The position numbers were made by a program, and so were the translations under genes. Under the pieces are notes generated by a model. That model did no database searches, was not told where the DNA came from, and saw nothing but the letters and a program-made list of their open reading frames with translations. Shown here piece by piece: positions 8,193 to 14,616 of a stretch of 26,407 nucleotides of DNA (positions within the stretch are counted from its first letter, which is position 1; each line of letters begins with the position of its first letter). This DNA comes from JBDRNO01 sp043811005 (GTDB taxonomy: Bacteria > Bacteroidota > Bacteroidia > NORP154), in NCBI GenBank assembly GCA_043811005.1, contig JBDRNO010000075.1, positions 1 through 26,407 of the forward strand. Direction: 5' to 3'.

Positions 8193-9569
8193 ATGCACGA
8201 TTTCATAATTGTCGGCTCGGGCTCTTCTGGTGGGGTTCTTGCTAAAAATCTGCACGATGCGGGCGCCAAAGTGCTTCTGATAGAGGCGGGTAAGTTTTTC
8301 AGAAAAGATACCTTCCCTGAAACCGAAGCCGAATATTCATCCCGGTTATTCTGGGGAGGGGGACTGGAATTTGATTCCGTATCTAAAACCGCCTTCCTGA
8401 GAGCAAAATGTGTTGGGGGTACAACAATTGTCAACCAGTGCCTGATGGGCCGTTTTGACGATATCGCCTTTAACGACTGGAAAGCCCAAACCGGTATTGA
8501 CTTTATGTCAAAGGAAGCCATGGCGCCATATTATGAAAAGGTTGAGCAAGAGATGGTCTTGTATACTTTTGAAAAAGGTGACTTAAACAGGAATGCGGAA
8601 CTATTTACCCAAAACTGTGATAAGCTCGGATATAAATGGAAATTTCTAAGACGTGGACAAACCGATTGCAACATAAAAGAGGTCGATTGTATCGGTTGCC
8701 TGGGTGGCTGCCCACGCGACTCCAAGCAGAGTGCACTTGTTGTATATATTCAAAAAGCTGAACAAAAAGGTCTTGAGATCCTTTCCGGGTTTATGGTTGA
8801 CAGCATTCAGCATCACAATGATCATGTGGTGATCCAGGGTGAGAAAAATATGATAAAACAAGAGTTTAAATGTAAGAAAGTAATACTCGCCGGAGGCTCA
8901 TTCGGCACTACACAGATAATGTTTAAATCGGGCTTCGGATCAAAGCTGCCTGCATTGGGCAAGGGATTTTGCCAGCACCCTCAATACATGTCATTCGGGA
9001 TATTTGATGAGCCGGTTAATTCGCATAAGGGCGCATTCCAAACCATTGCCTCTAATGACCCGAACTTCAGGAAAAAAGGCTTTAAGCTGGAGAATGTTTT
9101 TGCCCCGCCAATATCAACTGGAATGCTCTTTAATTGTTTTGGCAGGCAACACCAGGAATTAATGATGAGATACAGGTATATGATGTGCATAGAAGCTGCT
9201 GTAAGAGATGAACCGGCTGGCGGTGAGATAACTATTGATAAGAGAGGAAACCTGATAGTCAATAAAGAGCTTACAGCTCAGGATATGAGGCGCAGGGATG
9301 CCGGGATAGAAGCAATTACCAATATATTAAGTACTGCCGGGGCTAAGGAGATCGTGCACTCTCCCTACTTTTTCGGCCTTCACCTGATGGGAGGATGCAG
9401 TATAGGTACCGATGGATCAAGCTCAGTGGTCAACCCCCAATTCCAGGTGCATGGATTGAAGAACATATACATTGCAGACTCAAGCATTTTCCCTGGTGCT
9501 CCTGGAATCAATCCGTCCTTGAGCATAATAGCATTTTCGCAAAAGCTAAGTGAGGAATTGGTGAAATAA
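8193..9569 (+). CDS. GMC-family FAD oxidoreductase, long-chain alcohol oxidase type
   Basis: A 458-aa flavoprotein that would oxidise an alcohol to an aldehyde or ketone. FAD binding: VGSGSSGGVLAKNL (residues 7–20) with Glu at about 31 (LLIEAGK). The active-site end has HLMGGCSIG with His397, HGLKNIYIADSSIFPGAPG, and Asn440 in INPSLSI, the normal GMC His/Asn arrangement. A cysteine cluster C166-x2-C169-x3-C173 (DCIGCLGGCPRDSKQS) resembles the CxxCxxGC segment of fatty-alcohol oxidases and related bacterial GMC enzymes. It is shorter than those enzymes, which carry an extra N-terminal domain; that domain may be supplied by the next gene, 22 nt downstream. There is no signal peptide, so the location is cytoplasmic or membrane-associated. 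The electron acceptor is unknown. Confidence 0.88.
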   Translation: MHDFIIVGSGSSGGVLAKNLHDAGAKVLLIEAGKFFRKDTFPETEAEYSSRLFWGGGLEFDSVSKTAFLRAKCVGGTTIVNQCLMGRFDDIAFNDWKAQTGIDFMSKEAMAPYYEKVEQEMVLYTFEKGDLNRNAELFTQNCDKLGYKWKFLRRGQTDCNIKEVDCIGCLGGCPRDSKQSALVVYIQKAEQKGLEILSGFMVDSIQHHNDHVVIQGEKNMIKQEFKCKKVILAGGSFGTTQIMFKSGFGSKLPALGKGFCQHPQYMSFGIFDEPVNSHKGAFQTIASNDPNFRKKGFKLENVFAPPISTGMLFNCFGRQHQELMMRYRYMMCIEAAVRDEPAGGEITIDKRGNLIVNKELTAQDMRRRDAGIEAITNILSTAGAKEIVHSPYFFGLHLMGGCSIGTDGSSSVVNPQFQVHGLKNIYIADSSIFPGAPGINPSLSIIAFSQKLSEELVK

Positions 9570-9591
9570 CTTAACGGATATATAATTTTTA

Positions 9592-10008
9592 ATGTTTTTT
9601 GAAATAATCTTAATCATGTCAAAAATATTATGCAAATCAGCTCTAAAAGCAATAAACAGGATAGGTAATATAATGATACCTAAAAACGGGGAATTGCCAT
9701 CGTATTCTGAATATGGCGGCATTGAACATATTGATGAGATACTTAAGTATGCTCCCGAAAGCGACATGAAGGATCTGAACATGGTCCTCTCCGTCTTATC
9801 TGTTATGCCAAGATTCGTGTTGAGTTGGCTGATCAGGAAAATGGGCAGGAGTCATGACCAAAAAGGTGGCTTATCAGGGATATTCAGGCAACTGGATTTC
9901 GGCTTAAAAGGCATCATATTATCAACGTATTACTCTCAAAAAGCCGGGGTGGGTTATAAAGGAAAAACTCCTCTGGAAGTAATCGGTTATAGTATTAAGA
10001 GGGCATAA
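9592..10008 (+). CDS. Putative small partner subunit of the GMC oxidoreductase
   Basis: A 138-aa helical protein 22 nt after the GMC gene; the start may instead be Met9 (9616, SKILCKSALKAI). No named domain was recognised with certainty. Its layout (PSYSEYGGIEHIDEILKYAP near residues 37–56, a hydrophobic helix, then STYYSQKAGVGYKGKTPLEV near 115–134) resembles the N-terminal accessory region of long-chain alcohol oxidases, where a helical segment ends in a Y...P...IGY.GP pattern. I infer a split version of that domain, encoded separately and acting with the upstream flavoprotein. Alternatives are a general assembly or anchoring factor. It is convergent with the DUF1571 gene. Confidence 0.55.
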   Translation: MFFEIILIMSKILCKSALKAINRIGNIMIPKNGELPSYSEYGGIEHIDEILKYAPESDMKDLNMVLSVLSVMPRFVLSWLIRKMGRSHDQKGGLSGIFRQLDFGLKGIILSTYYSQKAGVGYKGKTPLEVIGYSIKRA

Positions 10009-10130
10009 GAATAATCTTTAATTTACTTTATAAAACCTAAACTGAATTATTACAGAAAAGTAAGTATTTGAAAATCCCAGCCTATTGACAAACAGGAATC
10101 CGCAATCATAAATCCCTGCCTACCGTCACG

Positions 10131-11042
10131 CTAGAAATTATACCCCTTATATGATTCCGTGAATTCTTCTTCAGGTATGACAGGATTTATCTGTAGATTA
10201 TGAAATTCATATTTTTCATACAATCCTTTTTCATCATAAATCTGCTGAACAATAGGAAGGTTGTTTTTTTTATCAATATAAAGGATTGTTTTTTTTGCAT
10301 AAACATTAGGCACCATTATTTGCTGACCGGGGGAAACATCATCATAGTCATCAACATCAGCATTGATTTCCATAATCATATATTCACTCACTTTTAACTT
10401 TTCAGCAATACTATTTAAAGTTTCGTCCTTCTTAACAATATAGGGAATATATTTAAAATCATCATAATCAAGAACTATTTTATAGCAAGCAGTATTGTTC
10501 CATATCTCTGTTCCAAGATATTTGCAATATTTATAAGCATCTTCCTCGTATTTATTAATTGCTGCACGTATTATCTGTGCTAAGTAATCAAAACCCACTT
10601 TGAAAGTTGTATGATGTTGATCCTTCCTCAATATTTTCCCATAAGGATCTAAATTCAGATTAAAATAAGGGAATGAATTTGGATTTACCAGGGCATCGCC
10701 ATCATTTTCCGCCTCACGCCATAATATTTCTGCTCCCTGATCAGGGGAATGAAGATAAATATAAATTTTTAAAGGTGATAATGATATTTTTATATCTTTC
10801 TCACCTGCTATCATTTGACCGTTTATTCTTTCAAACTGTTTAAGCTTAAATTTCAATGTTTTAATATGGTCAATTGATAACAGCATCTTTTCAATTACAG
10901 CACGGGATGTGATCCCTTCACCTTCTGGTTTTCCAATATTTTGAGGAAATGCTGTCAGGTTGAATAAAACGAAAAATATAGCGATACTAATATTATACTG
11001 AATGAACATGAGTTTGTAATAAATAATATATAGAAATCTCAA
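10131..11042 (-). CDS. Exported DUF1571 protein with an embedded LysM domain
   Basis: A 303-aa exported protein. Residues 1–34 form a signal peptide (hydrophobic core ISIAIFFVLFNLTAF, then PQ); Met12 (start at 11009) gives a more ordinary signal length and may be the true start. The rest is a DUF1571-type, LolA/LolB-like beta-rich fold (about 45–200 and 248–303; SPDQGAEILWRE, LDPYGKILRKDQHHTTFKVGFDYL). A LysM-like module of about 46 residues is inserted near 200–246 (YIVKKDETLNSIAEKLKV, then SPGQQIMVPN). LysM binds peptidoglycan glycan chains, so the protein may work at the cell wall or carry envelope lipids near it. No clear operon partner: it is convergent with the GMC cluster, and a repeat element lies upstream. 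Confidence 0.75.
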   Translation of the reverse strand: MRFLYIIYYKLMFIQYNISIAIFFVLFNLTAFPQNIGKPEGEGITSRAVIEKMLLSIDHIKTLKFKLKQFERINGQMIAGEKDIKISLSPLKIYIYLHSPDQGAEILWREAENDGDALVNPNSFPYFNLNLDPYGKILRKDQHHTTFKVGFDYLAQIIRAAINKYEEDAYKYCKYLGTEIWNNTACYKIVLDYDDFKYIPYIVKKDETLNSIAEKLKVSEYMIMEINADVDDYDDVSPGQQIMVPNVYAKKTILYIDKKNNLPIVQQIYDEKGLYEKYEFHNLQINPVIPEEEFTESYKGYNF

Positions 11043-11056
11043 AAATTTTAATAAAA

Positions 11057-11209
11057 AACCACAGATTACACAGATTTACTCATGAAAATAATTTATTTTT
11101 AAAGGTATTCGTGAACCCGCATCTATTACAAATGAACATTATAGGTTCAAATGTATTTTATATTACAATTATCATTTTTGAGTTTAAAAAACATGCGGGT
11201 TTCACTGAT
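11057..11209 (+). repeat. ~150-bp dispersed repeat with inner inverted repeats, copy A
   Basis: Begins AACCACAGATTACACAGATT and ends ATGCGGGTTTCACTGAT. Inside, GTGAACCCGCAT (11111–11122) and ATGCGGGTTTCAC (11193–11205) are inverted repeats enclosing 70 bp of AT-rich DNA. The reverse-oriented copy B at 19021–19169 keeps both ends but not the middle. No ORF is inside. Confidence 0.65.
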
Positions 11210-11326
11210 ATTATGGGGTTTTTAGTTTATTAGTTATTTGTTATAGTTATTTAGTTTCTGGTTTTGGTTTTTTAGTCTTTGGTTTGCTTTTTGTATTTTC
11301 CAGAGTATTTAATTGGAAAAAAATGT

Positions 11327-11494
11327 TCAGAAGATTATCAACGCACTGATGGCATAATGATCAGACAAGTCTTTGTTTTTTTCGTTCCAAAGTTGCTGAA
11401 AATTTTTCACTTTTCTTATAAATTTTTTGGTTGGCTTCCATTTGATTTGCGGAGGACGGTCTTTATAAAATTGCAAGTGCCTGCAACCCTCACC
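11327..11494 (-). pseudogene. Coding-like tail in frame after the STAS stop codon
   Basis: Directly after the STAS TAA the same frame stays open for 55 codons to a TGA. The translation looks protein-like (FYKDRPPQIKWKPTKKFIRK, then QQLWNEKNKDLSDHYAISAL). No start codon or family was recognised; the final SDHYAISAL is loosely like the SDHxPV end of exonuclease/phosphatase-type enzymes, which is weak evidence. It may be the decayed 3' end of an older gene. The opposite strand is also open across part of this stretch, but that translation looks compositionally poor. Confidence 0.3.
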
Positions 11495-11878
11495 TTATTC
11501 TTTACTATCATCAATGCCCTTTTCAACTTCTTCCAAAAACAGCAATTGCACGGCTTCATCAAGGGTAGGAGTAATATTTAATATAGTATCCAATTGAGCT
11601 ATGGTTATTAGCTTCTTTACCGGATACTGCAAGCCGGTAAGCACAAATGTGCCTTCTGCATTCTTGCAAAGGCGGTTGGCTATTAAAACAGCGCTTAATC
11701 CCGAAGAATCGCAATAACGGCATTCACAAAGGTCAATGATAATATTCTTCTCCCCACCGGCATTTATCATTACAAGCTCTGATTTCAATGAGGGAGAAAC
11801 GCGGCTGTCCAATTTCTCAACACAAACGGTAACCAATGTGTGTTTTTCTTTTTTTTCTATTTTGAAATTATTCTCCAT
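11495..11878 (-). CDS. STAS-domain anti-sigma factor antagonist
   Basis: A 127-aa single-domain cytoplasmic protein. In this family a phosphorylatable serine controls binding to a partner kinase or anti-sigma factor. The core is ILVVTV-type strands followed by NIIIDLCECRYCDSSGLSAV (about 45–63), with Ser58/Ser59 at the usual phosphosite, then a helix and VLTGLQYPVKKLI. The length matches SpoIIAA-like proteins. No anti-sigma factor kinase or SpoIIE-like phosphatase is encoded nearby, so partners lie elsewhere. An exact -7-type box lies 18 nt upstream, which would give a very short leader. Confidence 0.88.
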   Translation of the reverse strand: MENNFKIEKKEKHTLVTVCVEKLDSRVSPSLKSELVMINAGGEKNIIIDLCECRYCDSSGLSAVLIANRLCKNAEGTFVLTGLQYPVKKLITIAQLDTILNITPTLDEAVQLLFLEEVEKGIDDSKE

Positions 11879-11895
11879 GGATAAGAAGGTTTGGA

Positions 11896-11903
11896 CAAAA
11901 GTA
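11896..11903 (-). promoter_or_regulatory. Bacteroidota-type -7 box for the STAS gene
   Basis: The minus-strand sequence is TACTTTTG, an exact TAnnTTTG match, 18 nt before the start codon at 11878. No -33 TTTG is at standard spacing. The promoter would give a leader of only about 10 nt. Confidence 0.4.
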
Positions 11904-11945
11904 TGAAAATATATTCATGAGATTAAAAGAAATTTCAAAAATTTC

Positions 11946-12101
11946 TTATTGATAAACAATCTTTCTGGTAAATACTCTGTAATCTGTTACAATCTGCACA
12001 TAATATATCCCTTTGGCATAATCGCTTATATCAATTTTCAGACCTGTCAGGGTTTCGAACCCTGACAGGTCTTTGTTAAATACCAACCGCCCGTTAGATT
12101 T
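11946..12101 (-). pseudogene. Orphan T9SS C-terminal sorting-domain fragment
   Basis: The minus strand reads 51 codons to a TAA and gives an unmistakable end of a T9SS type A sorting domain: NGRLVFNKDL, then LKIDISDYAKGIYYVQI, then VFTRKIVYQ. In-frame TAA and TAG codons lie immediately upstream and no start codon is present, so only the 3' end of a former secreted-protein gene remains. A perfect 31-bp palindrome sits inside it in frame. The fragment lies between the STAS and YbhB genes, and its frame differs from YbhB's, so it is not a simple read-through of that gene. Confidence 0.7.
12041..12071. repeat. Perfect 31-bp palindrome
   Basis: GACCTGTCAGGGTT (12041–12054) and its exact reverse complement (12058–12071) are separated by TCG. 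It lies inside the orphan T9SS domain and encodes the out-of-place residues DLSGFETLTG in that frame. The perfect symmetry suggests a recently inserted dispersed palindromic repeat. Confidence 0.7.
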
Positions 12102-12139
12102 TTACTATCTCACGGGGTAAACATATGAAGCTATGTTCT

Positions 12140-12721
12140 TTATTTATCCCCGGAATATTTCCCCATAAAGGCACCTTCTCCGATAATATGTTTCTCCATT
12201 GCCTCCAGCAGCTCTTTTGTAGTAGCACCTGCTTTAAGTTCAAGCACCTTATCCAGTGCATAAATTTTAAAGTAATAACGGTGTGTACCACTGGGGGGGC
12301 AAGGACCGCCATACCCGATACTCTTGAAATCGTTTATTCCTTGTATCGCACCATTCTCAAGCGCCTTTTTTGCAGGAACATTTTCGGGAAGTCCGGTTAT
12401 ATCAGGGGGGATATTGTAAATTACCCAATGTACCCAGGTTCCCATGGGTGCATCAGTGTCATTATTAATAATAGCGATACTTTTTGTACCTTCCGGGGTG
12501 TGCCCCCACGAAAAAGGGGGAGATACATTCTCCCCGTCACAGGTGTATTTTGAAGGTATCATACCCTCATGAGCAAAGACATTGCTCTTAATATGAATTT
12601 TTGTTTTCCCGCCAGGGTCGCCTTTAACGGACATTTTATCTGGTGTTGTTTGTGAAAATGCGCAGGAATAGCATATTAAAGCTATTATGACTAATGGAGA
12701 TGTGTTATTAAAATGTTTCAT
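12140..12721 (-). CDS. Exported YbhB/YbcL-family (PEBP, Raf-kinase-inhibitor-like) protein
   Basis: A 193-aa protein with a signal peptide (residues 1–24, hydrophobic SPLVIIALICYSCAFSQ) and a complete PEBP fold. Typical segments are IPSKYTCDGENVSPPFSWG (about 56–74), IAIINNDTDAPMGTWVHWVIYNIP (about 82–105), IGYGGPCPPSGTHRYYFKIYALD and LEAMEKHIIGEGAFMGKY. The conserved DxDAP and GPxPPxGxH ligand-pocket motifs are intact. Bacterial members bind small anionic ligands; their physiological role is not settled. Most YbhB proteins are cytoplasmic, whereas this one is probably periplasmic. The cysteine in YSCAF is not in a good lipobox, so a lipoprotein is less likely. Confidence 0.9.
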   Translation of the reverse strand: MKHFNNTSPLVIIALICYSCAFSQTTPDKMSVKGDPGGKTKIHIKSNVFAHEGMIPSKYTCDGENVSPPFSWGHTPEGTKSIAIINNDTDAPMGTWVHWVIYNIPPDITGLPENVPAKKALENGAIQGINDFKSIGYGGPCPPSGTHRYYFKIYALDKVLELKAGATTKELLEAMEKHIIGEGAFMGKYSGDK

Positions 12722-12740
12722 AGTTCAGTGATTTTTTATA

Positions 12741-12748
12741 CAAATTTA
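12741..12748 (-). promoter_or_regulatory. Possible -7 box for the YbhB-family gene
   Basis: Minus-strand TAAATTTG fits TAnnTTTG, 20 nt before the start codon at 12721. The region is very AT-rich and no -33 box is at standard spacing. Confidence 0.3.
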
Positions 12749-12779
12749 TATAAAAATTTTAAATTCATCATTTTCAGCA

Positions 12780-12847
12780 AAAACCCGGCAAACCGATTAA
12801 CCGAAAACCGAAAACTGATAACCGATAACCGATAACCGAAAAACCGG
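12780..12847. repeat. ACCGATAAC-type tandem repeat
   Basis: Imperfect tandem units built from AACCGATAACCGATAACC and AACCGAAAACC. The same unit family recurs at 14284–14540, 19648–19768 and, in a shorter form, at 24570–24606. It has no ORF and lies between two minus-strand genes. Confidence 0.6.
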
Positions 12848-12902
12848 AATAATTATAGAATATCGAATAATGACTTTTTAAAGTACCTAACAAGATTCCA
12901 TC

Positions 12903-14081
12903 CTACTCAAAAGCACTGATCCCTGTAATATCCTGCCCCGTGATCAGCAGGTGAATATCATGTGTGCCTTCATAAGTGATCACTGTTTCGAGATTCATAA
13001 TATGCCTCATGATAGGATACTCACCGCTAATGCCCATAGCTCCGTGGATCTGGCGGGCTTCACGGGCAACTTCCATTGCCATTTGAACATTGTTCCGTTT
13101 TGCCATTGATATCTGTTGGGGTGTTGCTTTGCCCTGGTTTTTCAAAACGCCTAAACGCCATGCTAATAATTGAGCTTTTGTGATACCGGTGATCATTTCC
13201 GATAGTTTCTTCTGGGTTAGCTGGAAAGAAGCGATCGGCTTGTCAAACTGGATGCGTTCCTTGGCATATCTTAGGGCAGAATCATAACAATCCATGGCAG
13301 CACCGATCACACCCCAGGCAATACCATAGCGGGCAGAGTTAAGGCACTTTAAAGGCCCTTTAATCCCTTTAACACCAGGTAGTAAGTTGTCTTTAGGTAC
13401 TCTTACATTATCAAAAACCAATTCACCGGTAGAGGATGCCCTGAGTGACCATTTGTTGTATGTTTCAGGTGCAGTAAAGCCCTCCATCCCTTTCTCAAGG
13501 ATCAACCCTTTGATCTTACCTTCTTCGTCTTTTGCCCAAACAATGGCAATATCGGCAACAGGGGCATTGGTTATCCACATCTTGGCTCCATTCAGCAGGT
13601 AATGATCGCCAATATCCTTAAAATAGGAGGTTATTCCCATTGGGTTGGAGCCGTAATCAGGTTCTGTTAATCCAAAACATCCTATCATTTCTCCACTTGC
13701 CAGCTTGGGAAGGTATTTTTTCCGTTGTTCTTCCGATCCGAATTCATATATGGGATACATAACAAGAGAACCCTGTACCGAAGCCACCGAACGAATGCCC
13801 GAATCACCTCTTTCCAGTTCCTGCATTATCAACCCGTAAGAGATATAGTCCAATCCCGCACCACCGTATTCACGGGGAATATATGGTCCGAAAGCATTAA
13901 TATTAGCTAATCCCTTTACCAGTTGTTTTGGAAATTCTGCTTTTCGGGCATATTCTTCTATTATTGGAATTACTTCCTTTTGTACCCATGACCTCGCTGC
14001 ATAACGAACTAATTTATGCTCAGGAGTAAGAAGTTCATCAATGTTATAGTAGTCAGGGGATGTAAATTTGTGGTTTTGCAT
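12903..14081 (-). CDS. gcdH: Glutaryl-CoA-dehydrogenase-type acyl-CoA dehydrogenase
   Basis: A 392-aa FAD enzyme. Glutaryl-CoA dehydrogenases oxidise and decarboxylate glutaryl-CoA to crotonyl-CoA in lysine and tryptophan breakdown. The catalytic base is Glu371 in TYEGTHDIH, and the ending (ITGQDITGISAF) is specific to this branch. The substrate-pocket segment ERGDSGIRSVASVQGSLVM matches the Glu/Arg/Ser set that holds the second carboxylate. CFGLTEPDYGSNP gives FAD and acyl contacts. The length is normal, and the start (NHKFTSPDYYNIDELL) is plausible. It is divergent from the ferredoxin oxidoreductase pair, across a 535-bp repeat-filled gap. A short-chain acyl-CoA dehydrogenase of other specificity is possible but less likely. 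Confidence 0.88.
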   Translation of the reverse strand: MQNHKFTSPDYYNIDELLTPEHKLVRYAARSWVQKEVIPIIEEYARKAEFPKQLVKGLANINAFGPYIPREYGGAGLDYISYGLIMQELERGDSGIRSVASVQGSLVMYPIYEFGSEEQRKKYLPKLASGEMIGCFGLTEPDYGSNPMGITSYFKDIGDHYLLNGAKMWITNAPVADIAIVWAKDEEGKIKGLILEKGMEGFTAPETYNKWSLRASSTGELVFDNVRVPKDNLLPGVKGIKGPLKCLNSARYGIAWGVIGAAMDCYDSALRYAKERIQFDKPIASFQLTQKKLSEMITGITKAQLLAWRLGVLKNQGKATPQQISMAKRNNVQMAMEVAREARQIHGAMGISGEYPIMRHIMNLETVITYEGTHDIHLLITGQDITGISAFE

Positions 14082-14163
14082 TAAAATTGATTTTTTTTGA
14101 ACACCGATTACACAGATTTTTTATGATTACACAGATTATATAAACCAACCATTCAAATTCCTA

Positions 14164-14171
14164 CAAATATA
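14164..14171 (-). promoter_or_regulatory. Candidate gcdH promoter (-7 box)
   Basis: Minus-strand TATATTTG is an exact TAnnTTTG match, 83 nt before the gcdH start. A TTGG lies about 15–16 nt further upstream, slightly closer than the usual -33 spacing. The implied leader contains the ATTACACAGATT repeat pair. Confidence 0.35.
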
Positions 14172-14283
14172 GCCAAAAAAAGTTACCCAACGTAGTCCAT
14201 TTTTTATTAATTTTAACGGCTTTTTATTTCCGAGAGGCAGACAATTTTTTACCTAAGTATTGATTAGCTGAGTTTCAGTTTAT

Positions 14284-14518
14284 CAGTTATCGGTTTTCGG
14301 TTCCCGGATTTTCAGGTTACAGATATACATATAACTATGTTATCGGCAATATATAAATAGATGAAAGGGATAATTTGCATATTGTTTTTTTTAGCAGTTT
14401 CAATACAAATTAGATATTATCAAGAATTTTGGGAAAAATAAAATCAGGCATTTTTATAATTCGATAGATAAATATGAAATTAAAACCGGCAAACCGATAA
14501 ACCGAAAACCGATAACTG
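14284..14518. repeat. 18-bp inverted repeat pair, ACCGATAAC family
   Basis: CAGTTATCGGTTTTCGGT (14284–14301) has its exact reverse complement at 14501–14518, 199 bp away. Each arm extends imperfectly into further TTATCAG and AACCGG units. The enclosed DNA is AT-rich and non-coding. Confidence 0.65.
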
Positions 14519-14616
14519 ACAACTGAGAAACCGGATAACCAACCATGCAATAATATAACACTGTAACAATTCAACCAATCAACAAATCAATAAATCACCA
14601 AATACATTAATCAATC

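Larger units (their letters stand above)
14082..14616. other. Intergenic region between divergent gcdH and OFOR genes
   Basis: The 535 bp hold no convincing gene. From left to right: two ATTACACAGATT units (14099–14138) related to the left arm of the 11057 repeat; a candidate gcdH -7 box; a pair of 18-bp inverted repeats of the ACCGATAAC family; and an A/C-rich tail of CAACAAATCAATAAATCACC type units leading to the OFOR start. A 26-codon hydrophobic ORF (14361–14441) is probably chance. Confidence 0.6.

Noticed and set aside
8171..8521. 116-codon open frame on the minus strand
   Set aside because: Antisense to the FAD-binding part of the GMC oxidoreductase, whose motifs are clear.
10009..10130. 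Terminator between the convergent GMC-partner and DUF1571 genes
   Set aside because: No stem of useful length followed by a T-run was found in either direction.
11279..11581. 100-codon open frame on the plus strand overlapping the STAS end
   Set aside because: Phe-rich, low-complexity translation antisense to the STAS gene and its in-frame tail; no family signal.
12125..12553. 142-codon open frame on the plus strand
   Set aside because: It lies entirely opposite the well-supported YbhB/PEBP gene, with no recognisable domain and Cys/Ser-rich composition typical of an antisense shadow.
14361..14441. 26-codon ORF with a hydrophobic start (MKGIICILFFLAVSIQ)
   Set aside because: Resembles a signal peptide but stops at once, lies inside a repeat-bounded gap, and has no promoter or conserved neighbour. 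Possibly a remnant; not enough to call a gene.
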